A stretch of DNA of 64,000 nt from an uncultured Pelagibacteraceae bacterium. GTDB taxonomy: Bacteria > Pseudomonadota > Alphaproteobacteria > Pelagibacterales > Pelagibacteraceae. Where the stretch lies: contig CACHBR010000004.1 in the NCBI GenBank assembly GCA_902578115.1, positions 1 through 64,000 on the forward strand, in the 5' to 3' direction. Position numbers and translations under genes: made by a program. Below, in pieces: positions 33,777 through 42,336 of this stretch (position 1 is the stretch's first letter; every line of letters begins with the position of its first letter). The notes below the pieces were generated by a model. It saw only the letters and a program-made list of their open reading frames with translations. It ran no database searches and was not told where the DNA came from.

Positions 33777-34232
33777 ATGTCCCTTCATAGCAAAATTGAG
33801 ACTAAGCTAAGCGAAGCTTTAAAAGCACAAGATAAAAAAACATATTCTACGTTGAGGCTGATTATAGCGGCAATTAAAGACTTAATGATTGCCAAAAAAA
33901 TTAAGGATAAAAGTACTTTGCCTGACAACGATCTAGTTGCACTTTTGAAAAAAATGGTAAAACAAAGGAATGACTCTTGCGAAGCATATAAAAAAGCTGG
34001 AAGAAAAGAACTTTTAGATAATGAAATATCCGAAATAGCTATCATAAATAAATTTTTACCTAAACAGCTAAGCGAGGAAGAAATGAATAAAATTTGTGTT
34101 GAAAAAATCAAACAAGTTGGTGCAAGCACAATTAAAGATATGGGCAAGGTTATAGGAGCTCTTAAAAAAGACTACTCTGATGTAATGGATTTTTCAAAAG
34201 CTAGCCAAATAATAAAAGACAATTTAAAATGA
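33777..34232 (+). CDS. GatB/YqeY domain protein
   Basis: LSEALKAQDKKTYSTLRLIIAAIKD…ISEIAIINKFLPKQLSEEEM…IKDMGKVIGALK; upstream of dnaG-rpoD. Confidence 0.92.
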   Translation: MSLHSKIETKLSEALKAQDKKTYSTLRLIIAAIKDLMIAKKIKDKSTLPDNDLVALLKKMVKQRNDSCEAYKKAGRKELLDNEISEIAIINKFLPKQLSEEEMNKICVEKIKQVGASTIKDMGKVIGALKKDYSDVMDFSKASQIIKDNLK

Positions 34233-36004
34233 ACATGAAATATCCAAAAAATTATTTAGAGGAAATTAAATTAAGACTTAAAGTTTCACAAATTGTTGGT
34301 AAAACTGTTAAATTAAAAAGAAGAGGAAAAGAATTTATAGGACTCTCTCCTTTCACCACAGAAAAAACTCCATCTTTTACGGTAAGTGACGAAAAAGGTT
34401 TTTATCACTGCTTTAGCTCAGGAGAACATGGAAATATATTTGATTTTTTGATGAAAACACAATCTCTAAAATTTGGTGAAGCAGTTAGACAATTAGCCTC
34501 CCAGGCAGGAATGCAGCCTTATAGATTTTCGAATTTTGATGCTGAAAAAGAAAAAAGGTATCAGAGTTATAAAAATATATTTAAAGATTATTCTGAACAT
34601 TATCACAAAATATTATTGGAAAATAATTCCTTACCAAAAGAATATTTAAAAAAAAGAGGTATAAATAAAGACACTATAATCGAATTTCAAATTGGTTATG
34701 TACCTTACAATTCTGATTTTTATACAGAATTATCAAAAAAATATTCAGAAAAAGAAATATCCGATACAGGTTTATTTTATAAAAATGAAAAATATAAGAA
34801 AAATATAAATAGGTTCTATTCAAGAATTATATTTCCCATACGCAATATCACAGGGGATGTTATAGCATTTGGAGGAAGGATAATTGATGATAAAAAAATT
34901 GCGAAATACATCAATTCTCCTGAAACAGAATTTTATAAAAAAGGTAAGCATGTATTTAACTTAGACAAAGCAAGATCTGCAAACAACAAAGCTCATGAGG
35001 TAGTAATTGTAGAAGGATATATGGATGTAATAAGTATTTATTCGACTGGTATAAAAAACGTAGTCTCAAATTCTGGAATTGCTTTAACAGAAAGCCAAAT
35101 AAATTTAATTTGGAAGTTTTTTTCAAACCCAATAATATGTTTGGATGGCGATGTAAGTGGACAAAAAGCAGCTTTACGTATTGCAGAAAGTCTTTTGCCT
35201 CATGTCAAAGAGAACAATCAAATAGGATTTGTAACTCTATCAAAAGGCTTGGATCCAGATGATTATATTAAAGAAAAAGGAAAGGATAGTTTTCAAGAAC
35301 TTTTGTCAAAAAAATTATCTATTGAGGAATTTATTTGGAAAATTTATTTAAATAACCTAGATAGGTCAGATCCATTTGCTACCTCTAAATTTGAAAAAAA
35401 GTTTAGAAATTTGTGCAATTCAATTAAAGATCAAACACTTAAAAAATATATTTTAGAATATTATTTAGAAAAAATAAGAAATTTAACTCCTCTACAAAAA
35501 AACAATATAAGAAATAATAAAAGTAAAAGTTATAGAATACTCAATGAAACTAAAAGAATTTCTGTTGCAAAGGAACATCTTAGCAAGGAGGAAATAAAAG
35601 AGTACTCAATATTATATATAATGTTTAATTATCCAGGAATTATTTCCCCAAGAATCGAAATTTTTAGAGATATTCAATTTTCATCAGAAAGTTTGAATCA
35701 ATTAAAATCTGAATTAATCAAATTGATTTTTGAAGAAAAATTTAATGACGCAAACAAATTGGAAATTAAGAAAAAATATTTGAATTTAGTTAATGACATA
35801 AATCAAAACGTTGTAATCAAAAATATTTTTTTGAAAAAGGACAAAGAGAAACAAATTGAATTATTAAACGAAATACTCAAGGAGCTAAACGATATTAAAT
35901 TCTCAAAAAAAATTGAAAATCTTGAGAACAAGTTAATAGAGAAATTTGATGAAAAATCTTACTCTGATCTAATAAAGCTTAAAAGTCAGATAAATAAAGA
36001 GTAA
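34229..36004 (+). CDS. dnaG: DNA primase with degenerate zinc-finger domain
   Basis: GLSPFTTEKTPSFTVSDEKGFYHCFSSGEHGNIFDFLM; TOPRIM EVVIVEGYMDVIS…LDGDVSGQKAA. Confidence 0.95.
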   Translation: MNMKYPKNYLEEIKLRLKVSQIVGKTVKLKRRGKEFIGLSPFTTEKTPSFTVSDEKGFYHCFSSGEHGNIFDFLMKTQSLKFGEAVRQLASQAGMQPYRFSNFDAEKEKRYQSYKNIFKDYSEHYHKILLENNSLPKEYLKKRGINKDTIIEFQIGYVPYNSDFYTELSKKYSEKEISDTGLFYKNEKYKKNINRFYSRIIFPIRNITGDVIAFGGRIIDDKKIAKYINSPETEFYKKGKHVFNLDKARSANNKAHEVVIVEGYMDVISIYSTGIKNVVSNSGIALTESQINLIWKFFSNPIICLDGDVSGQKAALRIAESLLPHVKENNQIGFVTLSKGLDPDDYIKEKGKDSFQELLSKKLSIEEFIWKIYLNNLDRSDPFATSKFEKKFRNLCNSIKDQTLKKYILEYYLEKIRNLTPLQKNNIRNNKSKSYRILNETKRISVAKEHLSKEEIKEYSILYIMFNYPGIISPRIEIFRDIQFSSESLNQLKSELIKLIFEEKFNDANKLEIKKKYLNLVNDINQNVVIKNIFLKKDKEKQIELLNEILKELNDIKFSKKIENLENKLIEKFDEKSYSDLIKLKSQINKE

Positions 36005-36063
36005 ATTTAGTGTAGATTTTTAGTAATTTGTCTCTATATATATAAAACATTTAGCTTTAGCAT

Positions 36064-37947
36064 ATGAAAACCAAACTGATAACCAAATCTTTTGAACGAC
36101 TTTTAGAAAAAGGTCTTCATAGAGGCTTTATTACCTATGAGGAACTTGCGAAGTCTCTTGGAAAAAGGAACAGCTCTAACGAAAATTTAGAAAAAGCTTT
36201 AATAATTTTATTTGATAAGAAAGTAACTTTAGTTTCAAAAAAATCTGAGTTTCAATCTCAAAAGAAAAAAGAAGTAAACCAAACAGACGCAGATAAAACT
36301 ACCGATAAAAGTGATGATCCGATTCGAATGTATCTAAGGGAGATGGGTGGAGTTGAATTACTTTCACGTGATGGTGAAATTGCAATAGCAAAAAGAATTG
36401 AGGCTGGTAAAAATGTAATGATCAATGCTCTTACACAAAGTCCATTAATTTCAAAAAAGATTTTTGAATGGAAGGATCTACTCGAGAAAAATGAGTTATT
36501 GGTAAGAGATATTATAGACATAGATTCTACTTATGAAGATTTTGAAAACGATAATTCCGCTGACTCAGATTTAAAAAAAGCATCTAAACAGAAAAATAAG
36601 GATGACAAAATTAAAGAAAAAAAAGATGATACTAAAGAAAAAGGTGATGAAAAAACTGAAGAATTTACCGAGCAAGATGAATTTAACGTTTCTCTTGCTG
36701 CAATGGAAGAAGAAATCAAACCTAAAGTTATTTCTTTAATACAAAATCTTTCAAAAAATTATTCAAAACTTAAAAAATATCAAATTGAAAAACTTGACTG
36801 TATTTTGAATTCAAAAGAGTTATCAGTTTCAAAAAATAAAAATTTGAAGAAAATACAAAGTATTCTTGTCGAAGATTTTAAAAACTTACAATTAAGTCCC
36901 TCTGTTGTTGAAGAATTAGTCCAGGCTCATTACAAAGAAAACAAAAAAATATTATCTTTAGAAGGCGTGCTACTAAGACTTGCAACAGATAATAAAATTT
37001 CCAGAGAAGAATTTATAAAATATTATGTAGGTAATGAAATAAACTCTAAATTTGAGTCATTTTTAAAAGAAAATAAAACATGGAAAAATTTTTTCAAAAA
37101 ACACAAAAAAGAATTCTATGAGATAAGAGAAAGGTTAATTGAATTTAGTAAAAAAATTGAACTTCCAGTTGGTGAATTCAAATCATTAGTTAAAAGAATA
37201 CAGAAAGGGGAGAGGGAGTCTAGAGTTGCTAAGAAAGAAATGGTTGAAGCTAACTTAAGATTGGTAATTTCAATTGCAAAAAAATATACAAACAGAGGAT
37301 TGCAATTTTTAGATTTAATTCAGGAAGGAAACATCGGATTAATGAAAGCAGTCGATAAATTTGAGTATAGGAGAGGTTATAAATTCTCAACTTATGCTAC
37401 TTGGTGGATTAGACAAGCAATTACAAGATCAATAGCGGATCAAGCGAGAACTATTAGAATTCCAGTGCACATGATCGAAACAATAAATAAAATTGTGAGA
37501 ACACAAAGACAGATTTTAAGTGAGTTTGGTAGAGAGGCGACCCCAGAAGAATTAGCGAAGAAGTTAGCAATGCCATTGGAAAAAGTGAGAAAAGTTTTAA
37601 AAATTTCAAAAGAACCAGTATCATTAGAAACACCTGTTGGAGATGAAGAAGATAGCAGTCTAGGTGACTTCATTGAGGATAAGAATGCTCTTCAGCCTCT
37701 TGATACTGCAATTAGATCAAATTTAAGTGAGTCAACTACTAAAATCCTTGCATCACTCACACCAAGGGAGGAAAGAGTTTTGAGAATGAGATTTGGTATT
37801 GGAATGAACACAGATCATACTTTGGAAGAAGTTGGTCTTCAATTTAATGTTACAAGAGAAAGAATTAGACAAATAGAGGCAAAGGCTTTACGAAAACTTA
37901 AACATCCAAGTAGATCTAAACAATTAAAAAGTTTCTTAGAAAAGTAA
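36064..37947 (+). CDS. rpoD: RNA polymerase primary sigma factor (sigma-70)
   Basis: [30 protein letters not shown]; region 2 [34 protein letters not shown]; region 4 [16 protein letters not shown]…[20 protein letters not shown]. Confidence 0.98.
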   Translation: MKTKLITKSFERLLEKGLHRGFITYEELAKSLGKRNSSNENLEKALIILFDKKVTLVSKKSEFQSQKKKEVNQTDADKTTDKSDDPIRMYLREMGGVELLSRDGEIAIAKRIEAGKNVMINALTQSPLISKKIFEWKDLLEKNELLVRDIIDIDSTYEDFENDNSADSDLKKASKQKNKDDKIKEKKDDTKEKGDEKTEEFTEQDEFNVSLAAMEEEIKPKVISLIQNLSKNYSKLKKYQIEKLDCILNSKELSVSKNKNLKKIQSILVEDFKNLQLSPSVVEELVQAHYKENKKILSLEGVLLRLATDNKISREEFIKYYVGNEINSKFESFLKENKTWKNFFKKHKKEFYEIRERLIEFSKKIELPVGEFKSLVKRIQKGERESRVAKKEMVEANLRLVISIAKKYTNRGLQFLDLIQEGNIGLMKAVDKFEYRRGYKFSTYATWWIRQAITRSIADQARTIRIPVHMIETINKIVRTQRQILSEFGREATPEELAKKLAMPLEKVRKVLKISKEPVSLETPVGDEEDSSLGDFIEDKNALQPLDTAIRSNLSESTTKILASLTPREERVLRMRFGIGMNTDHTLEEVGLQFNVTRERIRQIEAKALRKLKHPSRSKQLKSFLEK

Positions 37948-37972
37948 TTTTACAGCTTCAAATTTTTATTTT

Positions 37973-39010
37973 ATGGTTCAAATTGTTAATTTTAAAATAA
38001 ACGAAAGCTTTAAAAAAAAATTTTTATCATTTATTTCTTCAAATTTATTTCAAAAAAGAAAAAAAATTTTTAAATCAAATTATTGGGAATATCATACTGA
38101 AATCATCAAATATACTATTAGAGACAATATATTGTCCATAACAGGAGACTCAGGTTTTTATTATGAAGAAAAAAATTTTATTAAAAAAATTAAAAAAAAA
38201 TTAAAAAATTTTTTGAACATTTTTAATTTTAGCCAGGTGAGATATACTTCCTATGTCAAAGCTTTTGAAAAAGCCATATCTTTAAGAAAAAACTTAAAGC
38301 ATCAAGTTCAGTTTAATAAGTCGAATTTACTAGCAAATAATATTAAAGAAATAAAAAAAATTTTTCCTTTTACCAAATTCGAGATTAATGACCATGTAAT
38401 CAGAAGCTATTATAATATTAACCTTTTAAATAGCTATTTTGAGATAAAAGATAAAGAATTTATTTTAGAGATAGGACCAGGCGGCTGTAATTTGGTTTCA
38501 CTTTTAAAACATCATTTTAGTAATAAATGTTTCGTATTAGTTGATTTACCTGAAACATTAATTTTATCAATATCTACAATAAACGAGTTATTTCCTCAGT
38601 CAAAAATATTGTTTCCAAATGAATGTGATAATAAAATTAATACCCAATTGTTAGAAAAGTATGATTTTATTTTTTTAACACCCGATAAAATAAATTTATT
38701 AGAAGATAATTTAATAGATCTCAGTATTAATACTAATTCATTCGGTGAAATGCAAATAGATCAAGTTAACAAATATTTAAAATTGATCCAAAGAGTTTCT
38801 AAAAACGGTTCTTTTTTTTTTAATACCAATAGAATTGAAAAATATGCAATAGCTAATAAACATGAAAATAATAATGTTGAAACTCCCCCAACGAGATATA
38901 TTGATTATAATTTTTTTAATAATGATGTTAAATTTTATGAAATTTGTGATTTTAAAATTGAAGTTCAAAGAAATCCTGTTTTCACAAGATTAGAAAAAGT
39001 TATCAAATAG
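37973..39010 (+). CDS. Putative sugar O-methyltransferase (SAM-dependent)
   Basis: SAM motif FILEIGPGGCNLVSLLKHH; NTNSFGEMQIDQVNKYLKLIQRV…FFFNTNRIEKY resembles putative sugar O-methyltransferases. Confidence 0.6.
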   Translation: MVQIVNFKINESFKKKFLSFISSNLFQKRKKIFKSNYWEYHTEIIKYTIRDNILSITGDSGFYYEEKNFIKKIKKKLKNFLNIFNFSQVRYTSYVKAFEKAISLRKNLKHQVQFNKSNLLANNIKEIKKIFPFTKFEINDHVIRSYYNINLLNSYFEIKDKEFILEIGPGGCNLVSLLKHHFSNKCFVLVDLPETLILSISTINELFPQSKILFPNECDNKINTQLLEKYDFIFLTPDKINLLEDNLIDLSINTNSFGEMQIDQVNKYLKLIQRVSKNGSFFFNTNRIEKYAIANKHENNNVETPPTRYIDYNFFNNDVKFYEICDFKIEVQRNPVFTRLEKVIK

Positions 39011-39061
39011 TTTTTAAAAGTTGCTTGACTCTAAAAAGTAATATAAACACTTAATTAATAG

Positions 39062-39138
39062 GGGCCTGTAGCTCAGCTGGTTAGAGCAGTACACTCATAA
39101 TGTATTGGTCCCAGGTTCGAATCCTGGCGGGCCCACCA
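39062..39138 (+). tRNA. tRNA with CAT anticodon (probably tRNA-Ile2 requiring lysidine, alternatively elongator Met), CCA encoded
   Basis: Acceptor gggcctg/cgggccc, anticodon stem gtaca/tgtat with loop ctCATaa, T arm ccagg-ttcgaat-cctgg, then aCCA. Confidence 0.93.
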
Positions 39139-39196
39139 ACTAATCTGAAATTGTTCCAATAAGCCACAAAGATATTAAAATATACCAAATCATACT

Positions 39197-39844
39197 TTAT
39201 CTATTTGAGAATTCTTCTAATGTTTGTAAAAGAGCATTTATGTCATTGTTATTACTACTTAATATAGATGCAAATTCCTCTTTTTGTGTTCTTGCCAAAC
39301 TTAAACCTTCGATTATTAAATCTCTTATTAAAGGTTTTTCAGGATTTTTTGTGTAAACTCTCCAATCGATTTTTACCTCAGGTCTTTTGTCTGTTTTAAG
39401 CAACATACTTTTTACTATAGTATATTTTTCATTTACTCTTTCAGCTGATAGAACGCTTATTTTCGGATCTGAATAATCGGTTAGTCTTGAAGTAAAACTT
39501 TTTAAAAAGTATTTTTCAAACGTAGCTTCATATCTCTGTTTTTGATCTGGAGTTATTTCTTTCCTTTTTTTTCCTAAAGTATAATAACCAATACCTTTTA
39601 CATCTACAGTCTTTAGAGCAATTATTGATAGTTTTTCGGCTTTCATTTCTTTTGTGTCTTGGCTATTTAATATCAATTTGGCTTCATTAATTATTTCTGA
39701 GATAAATTTTTCAGGATCTGAACTGTAAGCCGCAACCAACGAATTTGTTGAAAAACAAATAAAAAAAACAACAAGAAAAGATGAAAATATTCTTTTCATG
39801 GTCCTAAATTTATTGATTGTCGATTTCTTCCCAATCGCTATCAT
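39197..39844 (-). CDS. mlaC: MlaC/Ttg2D-family phospholipid-binding ABC-transporter protein
   Basis: Signal peptide; ITPDQKQRYEATFEKYFLKSFTSRLTDY; KIDWRVYTKNPEKPLIRDLIIEGLSLARTQKEEFASIL. Confidence 0.88.
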   Translation of the reverse strand: MIAIGKKSTINKFRTMKRIFSSFLVVFFICFSTNSLVAAYSSDPEKFISEIINEAKLILNSQDTKEMKAEKLSIIALKTVDVKGIGYYTLGKKRKEITPDQKQRYEATFEKYFLKSFTSRLTDYSDPKISVLSAERVNEKYTIVKSMLLKTDKRPEVKIDWRVYTKNPEKPLIRDLIIEGLSLARTQKEEFASILSSNNNDINALLQTLEEFSNR

Positions 39845-40595
39845 CTTGTTTTTTATTAGAAATCGGAGAATTAGAAATTTTTTGAGCTCTATTTTGTAAG
39901 TACAAACTTTTCACAGAAGCATAAAAGTCTATTGAATTATTTTGCAGACTTTCTATGGACTCAATATTTTTTGATCTGAAATCTACTGCATCCGTTCCTT
40001 TATATATATAATAATTATGTTCCTGCAAATTATCATTACCTACAAGCATATCTGTTTCAGTGTTATGTGTGACTTGATAGACTGGATCTATAAAGACGTT
40101 ACCGACCATCCCCACAGCATCCCTGGCAGTAGTTGGCCCTAAAATTGGCAAAACAAAGTAGCATCCTGTATCTGCACCCCAAACTCCTAAGGTCTGACCA
40201 AAATCTTCTCTACTTCTTTTAGTTAAACCCATTTTTGTAGCTGGATCAAATACTCCCAAAATACCAACCGTAGTATTAACCGCAAATCTACCCGCGGTGT
40301 TTGCTGCTCCTTTCAAGTCTCCTTGTAAAACATTATTTGAAAAGCTTAACAATGATCTTAAATTTTCTATAAAGTTGCTCGAACCTTTTCTGATTGGAAC
40401 CGGTAAAGCCCTATAGCCTTTTGCCACTGGTTTAAATACAGCTCTATCTAATGCCATATTAAATTTTAGTGTTCCTCTACTAAATTTTTCAAAACATTCA
40501 TTGGCAGTGTATTTTTCTTCTGCCATTGAGCTCGTAAAGCAAAGCGATAGAATTGTTATTGCGTAGATTAGAGTTTTTAAGGGTTTTTGAGACAT
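39810..40595 (-). CDS. mlaA: MlaA/VacJ family outer-membrane lipid asymmetry protein
   Basis: NENLRSLLSFSNNVLQGDLKGAANTAGRFAVNTTVGILGVFDPATKMGL…EDFGQTLGVWGADTGCYFVLPILGPTTARDAVG. Confidence 0.93.
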   Translation of the reverse strand: MSQKPLKTLIYAITILSLCFTSSMAEEKYTANECFEKFSRGTLKFNMALDRAVFKPVAKGYRALPVPIRKGSSNFIENLRSLLSFSNNVLQGDLKGAANTAGRFAVNTTVGILGVFDPATKMGLTKRSREDFGQTLGVWGADTGCYFVLPILGPTTARDAVGMVGNVFIDPVYQVTHNTETDMLVGNDNLQEHNYYIYKGTDAVDFRSKNIESIESLQNNSIDFYASVKSLYLQNRAQKISNSPISNKKQDDSDWEEIDNQ

Positions 40596-40618
40596 TTTTT
40601 ATGTTATATATCTTTTTT

Positions 40619-41317
40619 ATGGAAATTACCAAATTCTATTCTAAAAACTTTGATAAAAAAAAGCGAACCCGTAAAAATATAACATCAATTATACTCCATT
40701 ATACAGGAATGCAATCAGAGCGAGAATCTATTAAAAGGTTAACTAAACAAAGCTCAAAAGTAAGCTGTCATTACTTAATAAATAGGCGTGGCAAAATATT
40801 TAGGCTGGTAAAAGATGAAGATGTAGCTTGGCATGCTGGAAAATCGATGTGGGGAAAATACAAAAATTTAAACAAAAGTTCTATCGGTATTGAACTAGTT
40901 AATAGAGGTCACAAATTTGGTTACCAAACTTTCCCCAAAATACAGATAAAAAAATTAGCCAAGCTTTGTAAATTTTTAATGAAAAAATATAATATTAAGA
41001 AAAAATTAGTATTAGGTCATTCAGACATTGCTCCACTAAGAAAAATAGACCCTGGCGAGAAATTTCCTTGGAATTATTTGTCATCAAAAGGAATAGGCAT
41101 TTATCCAAAAAAAATATTTAAAAAAAAAGGAAATAATTTAATCTTAAAAAATGAGTTATTTTTTAATAATTTACATAAAATTGGCTACAGGTATTTAGAT
41201 ACAAAACTAAAGAAAAAAATAATTAAAAACTTTCAAAGAAGATATCGCCAAAAGAAAATAAACGGTATTTTAGACCAAGAAACCTTGAAAATAAGCGAAT
41301 TTTTAACAAAAAATTGA
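40619..41317 (+). CDS. N-acetylmuramoyl-L-alanine amidase (AmpD-like, Amidase_2)
   Basis: SIILHYTGMQSERESIKRL…VSCHYLINRRGKIFRLVKDEDVAWHAGKS…LVLGHSDIAPLRKIDPGEKFPW; C-terminal peptidoglycan-binding-like region. The ORF start at 40553 overlaps mlaA; Met at 40619 preferred. Confidence 0.88.
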   Translation: MEITKFYSKNFDKKKRTRKNITSIILHYTGMQSERESIKRLTKQSSKVSCHYLINRRGKIFRLVKDEDVAWHAGKSMWGKYKNLNKSSIGIELVNRGHKFGYQTFPKIQIKKLAKLCKFLMKKYNIKKKLVLGHSDIAPLRKIDPGEKFPWNYLSSKGIGIYPKKIFKKKGNNLILKNELFFNNLHKIGYRYLDTKLKKKIIKNFQRRYRQKKINGILDQETLKISEFLTKN

Positions 41318-41324
41318 AAATATC

Positions 41325-41351
41325 TTGATTTTATTTTCTTAGGCATTATAC
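41325..41351 (+). promoter_or_regulatory. Candidate rnpB promoter
   Basis: TTGATT (41325-41330), TTATAC (41346-41351), ending about 6 nt before the 5' end of P1. Confidence 0.4.
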
Positions 41352-41357
41352 CAACAC

Positions 41358-41717
41358 TTGCTAGGCAATTGGATTGTCGCCACTTTCATTGTAGAAATTG
41401 GAGGAAAGTCCGGGCTCCGTAAAGACGCGATGCCAGTTAACGACTGGCGAGGGTGACCTTAGGGATAGTGCCACAGAGAATAGACCGCCTAATCAAGGTA
41501 AGGGTGAAACGGTGTGGTAAGAGCACACCGGTTTTTTGGTAACAAAAAACGCACGGCAAACCCCATCGGGAGCAAGACTATAAAGAGATGACACTGCGTA
41601 AGCTAAAAACAGTCTTTAGTTAGTCATCAGGGTTAGTCGCTTGAGTTTAAGTGTGAACTTAAACCCAGATAAATGACATCTTAAATGACAGAACCCGGCT
41701 TAAAGATTGCCTAGCAA
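41358..41717 (+). ncRNA. rnpB: RNase P RNA (bacterial type A)
   Basis: 12-bp P1 helix ttgctaggcaat (41358-41369)/attgcctagcaa (41706-41717); conserved GAGGAAAGTCCGGGCTCC and ACAGAACCCGGCTTA. Confidence 0.96.
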
Positions 41718-41789
41718 ATCATCTCAAATGTTCATGTTTTGTATTCACAGTTGTAGGGTAAGTTTTAAAACCTATTAATAAATAGGGTA

Positions 41790-41818
41790 TTGACTAAACT
41801 TTAATATACCCATACTAT
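41790..41818 (+). promoter_or_regulatory. Candidate sigma70 promoter of mraZ-ftsZ/dcw cluster
   Basis: TTGACT (41790-41795) N17 TACTAT (41813-41818). Confidence 0.6.
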
Positions 41819-41833
41819 CCCATGAATTCCCAT
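41809..41833 (+). promoter_or_regulatory. Candidate MraZ-binding repeats (3 x CCCAT, 10-bp period)
   Basis: CCCAT at 41809, 41819 and 41829; reverse complement ATGGG-N5-ATGGG-N5-ATGGG matches the TGGG-N repeat organisation known for MraZ. Confidence 0.7.
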
Positions 41834-41871
41834 ATAAGGGGAATTAGGAGATTTTGAAAGAAAGATGAAAT

Positions 41872-42336
41872 ATGTTTTTGTCAAGTTACGAGAACAAATT
41901 AGACAAAAAGGGAAGGGTGTCAGTGCCATCTAGTTTTAGAGCTTATCTAAATTCTATGGGTTATAATGGATTTATTACATATCCTTCCTTTAATCATTCA
42001 GCATTAGATGGTTGTGCACAAGATAGAATTGAAAAATTATCAGAAAGCATCGATTCTCTTGGTCCATTCGAAGACAAAAGAGATTATTTTGCTACTTCTG
42101 TTTTGTCGGAGAGTGTCAATCTGAATTTTGATAGTGAGGGAAGAGTATCTATACCTGAAAAATTATTACAGCATGCAAAAATTAAATCCAATATAGTTTT
42201 CGTTGGATTAGGCAAAGTCTTTCAAATGTGGGATCCAAAATTATTTACAAATTTTAAATCAATAGCTAGAAAAAAATCTTATTTAAATAGATCTGCGCTT
42301 AAGTGGGACAATAAATTTAAAAAGGAGGGTGTATGA
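41872..42336 (+). CDS. mraZ: Transcriptional regulator MraZ
   Basis: FLSSYENKLDKKGRVSVPSSFRAYL; LNFDSEGRVSIPEKLLQHAKIKSNIVFVGLGKVFQMWDP. Confidence 0.96.
   Translation: MFLSSYENKLDKKGRVSVPSSFRAYLNSMGYNGFITYPSFNHSALDGCAQDRIEKLSESIDSLGPFEDKRDYFATSVLSESVNLNFDSEGRVSIPEKLLQHAKIKSNIVFVGLGKVFQMWDPKLFTNFKSIARKKSYLNRSALKWDNKFKKEGV

Noticed and set aside
33785-34147. 120-aa minus-strand hydrophobic ORF antisense to the YqeY gene
   Set aside because: Hydrophobicity is a by-product of Lys/Asp-rich sense codons read antisense.
36531-36719. Ser-rich minus-strand ORF antisense to rpoD low-complexity region
   Set aside because: Arises from the Lys/Asp/Glu-rich linker of RpoD read on the opposite strand.
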